From assembly GCA_003694545.1 (NCBI GenBank), contig RFKD01000054.1:1-11393 (forward strand): a DNA stretch of 11,393 nucleotides, written 5' to 3'. The stretch comes from Candidatus Parcubacteria bacterium (lineage in GTDB: Bacteria; Patescibacteriota; Minisyncoccia; Phycocordibacterales; UBA12088). This document shows positions 6,453 through 11,393 of this stretch, in pieces; the stretch's first letter is position 1; each line of letters starts with the position of its first letter. The notes beneath the pieces were generated by a model. It saw only the letters and a program-made list of their open reading frames with translations, made no database searches and was not told where the DNA came from. A program made the position numbers and the translations under genes.

Positions 6453-6672
6453 TGGTATTGCGCTTTTTGAGGTTGTGAAGGGCCTGCAAGAAGGCGGACG
6501 AATGGGTGCGTTTGAAGCGCGAATGTGGAGCAGTGTGGATACTCTTCAGCAAGAATTGCGCCAATTTGGGCTTTCCTGCGAGCAACAAGGAGAGTTTGAC
6601 TACCCCTGGCGCGGAGTTGCTTTAGTGTGTCGCAAGATGAACAATAACGAGACAACACCAGCAAGGGCGTAA
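6445..6672 (+). pseudogene. Out-of-frame C-terminal part of the SAM methyltransferase
   Basis: In the frame one base later than the upstream open frame, the translation runs KDDGIALFEVVKG, then MGAFEARMWSS, LQQELRQFGLS and ending near WRGVALVCRKMNNNE, with a stop at 6670-6672. ALFEVVKG completes the methyltransferase after HRIL, and the segment ending in VALVCRK looks like its last beta strand. The switch falls within ATTAAAGGATGATGG at 6441-6455; one extra base there explains it. It could be a real mutation, an assembly or sequencing error, or a recoding site. It has no ribosome site of its own. Its last 73 bases overlap the flippase gene on the other strand. Confidence 0.7.
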
Positions 6673-7928
6673 GTTGCGTAGCCGAGAACGCTTGCGATAA
6701 GAACGCCGCTTATTCCTAACTGGGGGGCAAGTATACTTGCGCTGACAACAAAAACAGCGAGAATGAGGCCCCAGAGATAAGGCAGACAGCGTTCTTTTCC
6801 CCCTTGGACAAGGAGCGTGTAGGCTGCACTCGAGGGAATCACGAAAGCGTACGCCAACGCGAACCACTGCGAGAGGGGGAGGACAGAGATGTATTGCGGA
6901 AAAAGAAGCGAGAAGATAAACGGCGCGGCAACCCAATACGCGCCAACGATGGCACAAGAGCCCGCGAACGCGAGCCACCATTTGCGCGGGAAGGCAGCAA
7001 ACTTTGCCTCAAGCGTGTGCGCGCCCGAGCGGGCAAGCTGCATCTGCTCGAGCGATTTTGAGAAGAAGGAAAATTGGCGCGGGATTGCCGTTGCGAAGGA
7101 GTACGCGGCAAGCGCCGCGGGACCCAACAGCTGAAAGGAGAGGAAGGCTTCAACGCGCGGCATAACACTCCCAAGTGTTTGGCTGAGGGATAAGGAGGTG
7201 AGAGAAGGGAAAAGTTCGCGCCATGAAGGGTGCGGTTTGTCAGGGTTGGGCTTGGGAAAAAGGTCAAGGCGTCGCGAGACCACAAAAAGAAACGCGCCAG
7301 CCGCTGCGGCCCCCGCGGTGAGATACGCGGCAAGTAGGAAAAGTGGTGAAGGCTCCTCGTGCGAAAGAAGGAGGACGGAAGCAACAGCAAGCGCTTGCGC
7401 GAGAGGAACGGTGGCGCTTCCGTAGGTGAGAAGATCAAAGCGCTCTTTCACGATGAGGATGTAGAAGGGGCGGGATAACCACATAATGGCTCCTTGTCCC
7501 GCCGCGGCAATGAGAACGCCGAGGGCAAAGAGGGTGTTGCTGTGCGCCCAATACCAGCCGGCAAACGCGAGCGCGACGGCCGCCTGGCCGAGGAAGGAAA
7601 GGCGCCAGAGGCGCAGGACCTCTCGCGCGGCCGCTTCGCGGCCGCGCGAGAGGTCACGCATGAGCGCCACACCTGCCCCGGAGAGTGTCGCAAGGAGCGT
7701 TATCTCGCCGAGCGTGAGGAGGTATTTATAGATGCCATAGGTCTCCGGCGCTAAAAAGCGGGCGAAAAGTGTTGCGGTTGCGATCACTGCCAGCGACTGC
7801 GCGAATTTTCCAAGCATCAACCACCCACCGCTTCGGGTGAGGAACAGGATGTCAATACCCAAGCGCTTGCTTGCGACGTGCGCCATTTTCATGATTCTTT
7901 GGACTGTCATCAAACGCAAGCATAGCAA
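6600..7928 (-). CDS. Polysaccharide flippase (Wzx/MurJ-like, MOP superfamily)
   Basis: This 442-residue, strongly hydrophobic protein has the alternating membrane segments of lipid-linked oligosaccharide flippases. The N-terminus reads GGWLMLGKFAQSLAVIATATLFARFLAPETYGIYKYLLTL (34-73), the typical first two helices with the PETYG turn. SGAGVALMRDLSRGREAA (83-100) follows, corresponding to the cytoplasmic R-x-x-ARG loop of the family. Later helices include FSLLFPQY and GISGVLIASVLGYATYALAG near the end. It should move an undecaprenyl-linked oligosaccharide across the membrane, acting between the glycosyltransferases and the ligase/polymerase of this window. TTG at 7928 is chosen because AGAGGTG lies 5 bases upstream; ATGs at 7910, 7892 and 7886 are alternatives. 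It is the only minus-strand gene, so it is transcribed separately. Its 3' end overlaps the methyltransferase remnant by 73 bases. Confidence 0.87.
   Translation of the reverse strand: MLCLRLMTVQRIMKMAHVASKRLGIDILFLTRSGGWLMLGKFAQSLAVIATATLFARFLAPETYGIYKYLLTLGEITLLATLSGAGVALMRDLSRGREAAAREVLRLWRLSFLGQAAVALAFAGWYWAHSNTLFALGVLIAAAGQGAIMWLSRPFYILIVKERFDLLTYGSATVPLAQALAVASVLLLSHEEPSPLFLLAAYLTAGAAAAGAFLFVVSRRLDLFPKPNPDKPHPSWRELFPSLTSLSLSQTLGSVMPRVEAFLSFQLLGPAALAAYSFATAIPRQFSFFSKSLEQMQLARSGAHTLEAKFAAFPRKWWLAFAGSCAIVGAYWVAAPFIFSLLFPQYISVLPLSQWFALAYAFVIPSSAAYTLLVQGGKERCLPYLWGLILAVFVVSASILAPQLGISGVLIASVLGYATYALAGVVSLLFILRHTKATPRQG
7617..7655. repeat. Perfect 18-bp inverted repeat with TTC loop, inside the flippase gene
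   Basis: GACCTCTCGCGCGGCCGC at 7617-7634 is the exact reverse complement of 7638-7655; the loop is TTC at 7635-7637 (GAA on the coding strand). It encodes residues 92-104 (DLSRGREAAAREV), in the predicted cytoplasmic loop after the second membrane segment. By comparison with remembered relatives the loop length is normal, so the palindrome seems to have rewritten rather than inserted sequence. Both arms hold GCGGCCGC. Confidence 0.95.
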
Positions 7929-7933
7929 AAAAG

Positions 7934-7940
7934 CACCTCT
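7934..7940 (-). promoter_or_regulatory. Ribosome binding site deciding a TTG start of the flippase
   Basis: On the minus strand AGAGGTG lies 5 bases before the TTG at 7928. It matches most of the AGGAGGTG consensus, whereas none of the downstream ATGs has a comparable site. Confidence 0.5.
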
Positions 7941-8275
7941 TGCAATGAGTGGTTGTCATACGGAGAAATAATCCATGGCGTATCTTTCTCAGCGTTGATG
8001 GCGTACTGGAAAGTACTTACGAAGTCTGTGGCGAGATGGACATAACCGATGGTTGGAAAAGTGGTTATGCTTTCTTCCGCATGCAGCGGAGGACTCCAGA
8101 GGAAACTGTAGTGAGAAAGCTCTTGTGTTCGTTATTCTGACCTGTCTGATGGAAGCGATGTGTCTCTCTAAAAAACGACATTCGCGCCCGAGATCATACC
8201 CCTTGCCAGGTGCAATTGTGAGTCGTCTTTCATTGCAGTTCAATACAACGCAGCAACACATGAGATGACACAAAA

Positions 8276-8312
8276 TTCGCTTTGTTGGTATTGTTGTTCT
8301 ATACTACTTTAC
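8276..8312 (+). promoter_or_regulatory. Possible promoter of the orphan gene
   Basis: TATACT at 8300-8305 is a close match to a -10 hexamer. The best-spaced upstream element is TTCGCT at 8276-8281 (18-base spacer), a poor -35. Transcription would start near 8312, leaving a leader of about 13 bases before ATG 8325, with no visible ribosome site. Confidence 0.3.
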
Positions 8313-8324
8313 TAATTTTGACGT

Positions 8325-10031
8325 ATGTCTCGCGAAGGAAAACCTCCGAACGGTGATGGATTGCAAAACGAGAACATTATTTCTTTTGGTAGTGCAAAAG
8401 TGCAGAGAGCAATAGACTCTCTGCTCCGACTCACGACCAGCCAAGAAACCCCGTGGGACAGCATTGGCATGGAGGAGTTAGCAGAGCCTGTGCGTTACAT
8501 GCAAGAAGAGCTCCGCCGTATAGTGCGAGAAGATAAAAATCCTCCAACCATTGAAGCGGTTTTGATTTTTGTGGACATCCTCACCAAAATATTTCCTCTC
8601 ATTATCCCTCTCATGCTTCGGCGTGTCCGCGAAGAAACAGAGATTGTCTTTCGCAAGGAATATGCTCACACCTTTGACCTTCGCGCATCTATTTTACGAG
8701 CACACCCTTTCTTTGACGAACAGACTTCGCAGGCCAAAAATGTGAACATCGGACTCGCGTTGCGAAATGTCGCTTTGAAAGTCAAGGAATGGGCTGAAAG
8801 CCAATTAAGCGAAATTGCGCACAAGGGGAACATCTCATCTGAACTACAAACAGTATTCTTGGAGTGGATGATTTCTCTTTGTGTGGAACTCAGATTGCTT
8901 TTAGACACTCCTGTCCCGAAACAACACTCGTTAGAATTTCTCACCACTTTTGAAGAATTGTTCCAACGATTAGGAGAGACGCAACAAGAAATACTGCATA
9001 TTGAGGCTCTTAAAAACCTTCTTTCCCAATGGGAGGTTGTTTGGGAGAACAGACTCGAGGCAGAAGCGTTGCAAGTGGAAATCTCCGGAGATAATGATCC
9101 TGTGCGAGACGCTCGTGCCGCCTACCATCTGGCGTTCCTACTTTACAACCTCCTTAATAGATTTTTCTCTTTCTTGCAGGAGAACGAGAAGATCCCTTTG
9201 CCCCTCGTTTGTCTTGACAACCCTAGCCGATCAATGTATGTTGCTGCTTCTGATGAGGGCGCGAATACATTTAATGAATGTATACGCACCTTTTTGTCCC
9301 AGTTAACAAACGCGGTACAAACAGAAATTCAAGACAAGCAAGAAATCTTTGCGCTTATTTCTGAGAATGAGCAGAAGAAGAGCTTGTTATTTCTAGCGGG
9401 TGCTATGGCGCTCGTGCAAATTTGGCTGATGTTACTCATACTTACCTTGCAGGAGCATAAAGGGGAACTGGCATCCGACAAAACACGAGGAGACGCTGAT
9501 GACGGCATTGGCCTAACTCCAAAATTACAACGAGAAATTCTGCGCGATGTGCTACGAATTGGCGCGGCGCGTAATCCTGCTTTTGATGATTACCTCTACC
9601 TAGTTGATGCTCGCTCAATTATTCCATATTATTATCCCCACATTGAACCTAATATCAACGAAACTAATATCAACGCTGAAGTTTCGTCGCTGATAGTCTC
9701 ATACCTCGAGAACATTTCCTCACCAAAAGCGCAATCTTACAAATTTCCTGATCCGTTGGGAGATAATATTATTGAACTTTCCGCGTATCGTACGGCAAAA
9801 CGCTTCAAGCGTCCCGATGAACTTAGCTATCATGCCATATTATTTGGACGAATTTGTTTGGTGTCTACGCTTGTTGAGGTTGCACTCAGTGCGATGGATC
9901 TCTCGCAGCAGACCAAACCCCACACCGCCACCGCTTTTAAATTCTCTATTGCTGTCCTGAAAGAATTGGAATCAGCGATAAGACGATTAATCGACGAGGA
10001 TCATATCGCACGCTTTATTCCAAAAGAATAA
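8325..10031 (+). CDS. Unrecognised 568-residue, mostly helical protein
   Basis: I do not recognise this protein. It opens MSREGKPPNGDGLQNENIIS, a polar and probably disordered start, and then reads as alpha-helical throughout. Residues 77-98 (EAVLIFVDILTKIFPLIIPLML) form an amphipathic or weak membrane helix. Residues 353-375 (SLLFLAGAMALVQIWLMLLILTL) are hydrophobic enough for one transmembrane span, and 503-523 form another moderately hydrophobic helix. No nucleotide-binding loop, catalytic triad, zinc site or DNA-binding motif is visible. NINETNINAE at about 443-452 comes from a 12-bp direct repeat. Codon use and base composition differ from the surrounding polysaccharide genes: one sampled 60-base line here is about 43% GC against about 62% in the second glycosyltransferase. 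This, and its isolation between long flanks, suggests acquisition by transfer. The frame is long and clean, so it is very likely a real gene; start ATG 8325 has no clear ribosome site. Confidence 0.8.
   Translation: MSREGKPPNGDGLQNENIISFGSAKVQRAIDSLLRLTTSQETPWDSIGMEELAEPVRYMQEELRRIVREDKNPPTIEAVLIFVDILTKIFPLIIPLMLRRVREETEIVFRKEYAHTFDLRASILRAHPFFDEQTSQAKNVNIGLALRNVALKVKEWAESQLSEIAHKGNISSELQTVFLEWMISLCVELRLLLDTPVPKQHSLEFLTTFEELFQRLGETQQEILHIEALKNLLSQWEVVWENRLEAEALQVEISGDNDPVRDARAAYHLAFLLYNLLNRFFSFLQENEKIPLPLVCLDNPSRSMYVAASDEGANTFNECIRTFLSQLTNAVQTEIQDKQEIFALISENEQKKSLLFLAGAMALVQIWLMLLILTLQEHKGELASDKTRGDADDGIGLTPKLQREILRDVLRIGAARNPAFDDYLYLVDARSIIPYYYPHIEPNINETNINAEVSSLIVSYLENISSPKAQSYKFPDPLGDNIIELSAYRTAKRFKRPDELSYHAILFGRICLVSTLVEVALSAMDLSQQTKPHTATAFKFSIAVLKELESAIRRLIDEDHIARFIPKE
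9649..9675 (+). repeat. 12-bp direct repeat inside the orphan gene
   Basis: CTAATATCAACG occurs at 9649-9660 and again at 9664-9675, offset by exactly five codons, so it encodes a repeated NIN motif. It looks like a small in-frame duplication. Confidence 0.7.
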
Positions 10032-10033
10032 TT

Positions 10034-10056
10034 GGCCGGTAAGCTCAGTGGCAGAG
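10034..10056 (+). other. tRNA-like 5' fragment (acceptor start plus D-arm)
   Basis: GGCCGGTA followed by AGCTCAGTGGCAGAG matches the 5' end of many bacterial tRNAs, in which a 7-base acceptor strand and T8-A9 precede the GCTC...GAG(C) D-stem; one extra A is present. There is no anticodon arm or T-loop afterwards, so it cannot be a working tRNA. It lies 3 bases after the stop of the AT-rich orphan gene and could be the remnant of a tRNA attachment site. The match is short, and chance is possible. Confidence 0.35.
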
Positions 10057-10084
10057 AACATAAAGGTGTGGCACTATACGCAAT

Positions 10085-11393
10085 ATGAATAATGTGTGGC
10101 GCAATGGGTGGGTGCATATCGCACGTTGGGGGGTGGTGCTTTCCCTTGGCGCGGCGCTTGCGACACCGCTTTTGGTGGCGGATTCTTTGTTTTTCCCCTA
10201 CATCACAGGCAAAAATTTCGCTTTTCGCGTCCTTGTTGATATCGCGGCGGCGTGCTGGCTGTTGATTGCGCTTGTGGATCCGCGTTATCGGCCGCGCTGG
10301 AGCGCTTCTTTGGCAGTTTTCGCGGCGCTCGTGGGGTGGATGGTTGTCGCTGACGCGATGGCGCCAAACGCGTTTAAAGCGTTTTTCTCCAATTTTGAAC
10401 GAATGGAGGGGTGGATCGGGTTTGCACACACGTTCCTGTTTTTCCTCACGCTAGTTGGTTTTATTGAGGGGGAATCGGCCCGTCGGGGGAAGGAGAGGGA
10501 TTGGTGGTGGATATTCTGGCATATTTCCATGGCGGTTTCTGTGGTGGTTGCGATGGGGGCGATTGGCGACTACCTCAATTACCTTAAAGGCGCGCGCACG
10601 GATCCGCGTGTTTTTTCCACGCTCGGCAACGCGACCTATCTTGCCGCCTACGCGCTCTTTCATATTTTCATCGCGCTCTTATACCTTGTGCGCGAACAGC
10701 GCTGGGGGTGGCGCGCCGCGTATCTTGGTTTTATTGCGCTGCAGCTGTTTGCCCTTTATCACACGGCAACGCGCGGCGCTATTCTCGGCTTGTTGGGTGG
10801 TTTGGGGCTTACGAGTTTGCTGTGGGCGGTGGGCGGGCGCTCGCGCGCTTTGCGCGCGAGCGCCCTTGCGGTTCTTGCGGGCGCCGCGATTGTTGTCGGC
10901 GGCGTGTGGCTCGCGCGCGAAAGCTCATGGGTGCGCGAGAGCCCCGTGTTACAGCGCTTTGCAACGATCTCACTTTCCGAAGGGACAGTGGCGGCGCGCT
11001 TGATGGTTTGGCGCATGGCGCTTGAAGGCGCGCGGGAGCGACCGCTGTTTGGCTGGGGGCAAGAAGGGTTCAACTATGTGTTCAACAAACACTATAACCC
11101 CAAAATGTACAACCAAGAACAATGGTTTGACCGCGCGCACAATGTATTTCTCGACTGGCTCATTGCTGGAGGAGTACCCGCGTTTGTGTTGTACCTCCTT
11201 TTCTACGGGTCGGCATTGTGGCTTTTGTGGGCGCCCACTGGGCGCGCGGTGTTTTCGCTTGAGGAGCGTTCTGTCCTGACGGGCCTTATTGCCGCTTACG
11301 GTTTCCACAACATTTTCGTGTTTGATAATCTCACGAGCTACATTCTCTTTGCGCTTCTCCTCGCGTGGATTACCCAGAAGACGGCAACGGCGC
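10085..11393 (+). CDS. O-antigen ligase/polymerase family membrane protein (Wzy_C type), 3' incomplete
   Basis: From ATG 10085 the frame stays open to the window end (436 codons), so the C-terminus is missing. The sequence is polytopic, with hydrophobic segments at about residues 14-32, 46-64, 74-91, 112-127, 141-160, 182-202, 209-226, 231-248, 257-275, 354-381 and 396-428. Family motifs are FSNFERMEGW (101-110), STLGNATYLAAY (178-189), TATRGAILGLL (227-237), RLMVWRMALEGARERPLFGWGQEGF (305-329) and FDRAHNVFLDWLIAGG (348-363). The Arg- and His-bearing stretch 305-363 forms the large outer loop that is functionally important in WaaL/Wzy proteins. Such enzymes join or polymerise undecaprenyl-linked glycans outside the cytoplasmic membrane. 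Relatives in candidate-phyla bacteria often carry TPR repeats after this domain, which would lie beyond the window. No ribosome site stands near the ATG. A coding hairpin occupies residues 251-261, between two membrane segments. Confidence 0.88.
   Translation, partial: MNNVWRNGWVHIARWGVVLSLGAALATPLLVADSLFFPYITGKNFAFRVLVDIAAACWLLIALVDPRYRPRWSASLAVFAALVGWMVVADAMAPNAFKAFFSNFERMEGWIGFAHTFLFFLTLVGFIEGESARRGKERDWWWIFWHISMAVSVVVAMGAIGDYLNYLKGARTDPRVFSTLGNATYLAAYALFHIFIALLYLVREQRWGWRAAYLGFIALQLFALYHTATRGAILGLLGGLGLTSLLWAVGGRSRALRASALAVLAGAAIVVGGVWLARESSWVRESPVLQRFATISLSEGTVAARLMVWRMALEGARERPLFGWGQEGFNYVFNKHYNPKMYNQEQWFDRAHNVFLDWLIAGGVPAFVLYLLFYGSALWLLWAPTGRAVFSLEERSVLTGLIAAYGFHNIFVFDNLTSYILFALLLAWITQKTATA
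10835..10865. repeat. Perfect 14-bp inverted repeat with TTT loop, inside the ligase gene
   Basis: GGGCGCTCGCGCGC at 10835-10848 is the exact reverse complement of 10852-10865; the loop is TTT at 10849-10851. It is translated as GRSRALRASAL, the short hydrophilic loop between two membrane helices. Confidence 0.95.

Larger units (their letters stand above)
7929..8324. other. Long AT-richer divergent intergenic region, no convincing gene
   Basis: This ~396-base stretch separates the minus-strand flippase from the plus-strand orphan gene. It should hold promoters for both. Open frames of 60-95 codons exist on both strands (for example GTG 7949 to 8140 plus, and 8273 to 7989 minus), but none has a ribosome site or a recognisable motif. 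A small stem, TCCGC/GCGGA, lies at 8076-8090. Base composition changes here from the GC-rich locus to the AT-richer style of the following gene. Confidence 0.5.

Noticed and set aside
6441..6455. Programmed +1 frameshift site in the methyltransferase
   Set aside because: TGA lies close by as in prfB, but there is no known slippery codon, internal Shine-Dalgarno element or stimulatory structure; mutation or error is the default explanation.
7919..7945. Minus-strand promoter TTGCAA / TATGCT giving a leaderless flippase transcript at ATG 7910
   Set aside because: The spacer is only 15 bases, and the region overlaps a good ribosome site (AGAGGTG) for the TTG start at 7928, which is the simpler reading.
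7949..8273. Small frames in the divergent gap: 7949-8140 (+), 8053-8268 (+), 7989-8273 (-)
   Set aside because: They use GTG or TTG starts or lack ribosome sites, overlap each other and show no motif. Kept only as part of the intergenic description.
444..10865. CRISPR array, REP/BIME elements or IS terminal repeats as explanation of the inverted repeats
   Set aside because: Spacing is irregular, arms differ in sequence, they lie inside genes, and no transposase or direct-repeat/spacer pattern is present.

Overview
The window is a cell-surface polysaccharide locus from a bacterium with GC-rich, stop-poor coding DNA. The glycosyltransferases, flippase and Wzy/WaaL-type ligase carry motifs I associate with candidate phyla radiation bacteria (Patescibacteria, Parcubacteria-like). 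That placement is inference: no rRNA or other marker gene is present.

Layout. Bases 2-223 are the tail of a GT4 glycosyltransferase. After a 140-base gap comes a tightly packed plus-strand run: GT4 (364-1755), GT4 (1760-2968), a YvcK/CofD-like UDP-sugar-binding protein (3028-4056), a third GT-B enzyme (4062-5030), an FkbM-type methyltransferase (5035-5871) and a second SAM methyltransferase (5907-6452) whose last ~75 codons continue in another frame to 6672. A polysaccharide flippase lies on the minus strand (6600-7928) and overlaps that tail. A visibly AT-richer stretch (about 7929-10060) follows, with one unrecognised 568-residue protein (8325-10031) and, at its right edge, a short sequence like a tRNA D-arm. 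The GC-rich style then returns with an O-antigen ligase/polymerase-type membrane protein (10085 to the window end, incomplete).

How it fits together (inference from families): the glycosyltransferases build a lipid-linked oligosaccharide from nucleotide sugars on the cytoplasmic face, the methyltransferases may decorate sugars, the flippase exports the lipid-linked unit, and the ligase/polymerase transfers or polymerises it outside. YvcK-type proteins bind UDP-sugars and may link this locus to sugar-nucleotide status.

The least expected feature is a set of perfect or near-perfect inverted repeats inside the coding regions of at least six of these genes (444-480, 483-503, 1822-1848, 1944-1968, 4257-4306, 5110-5159, 7617-7655, 10835-10865). 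Arms reach 20 bp, several loops are only 3 nt, and the arm sequences are mostly unrelated. Where I can compare with the family, they fall in variable loops of the proteins. They are absent from yvcK and from the AT-rich orphan gene.
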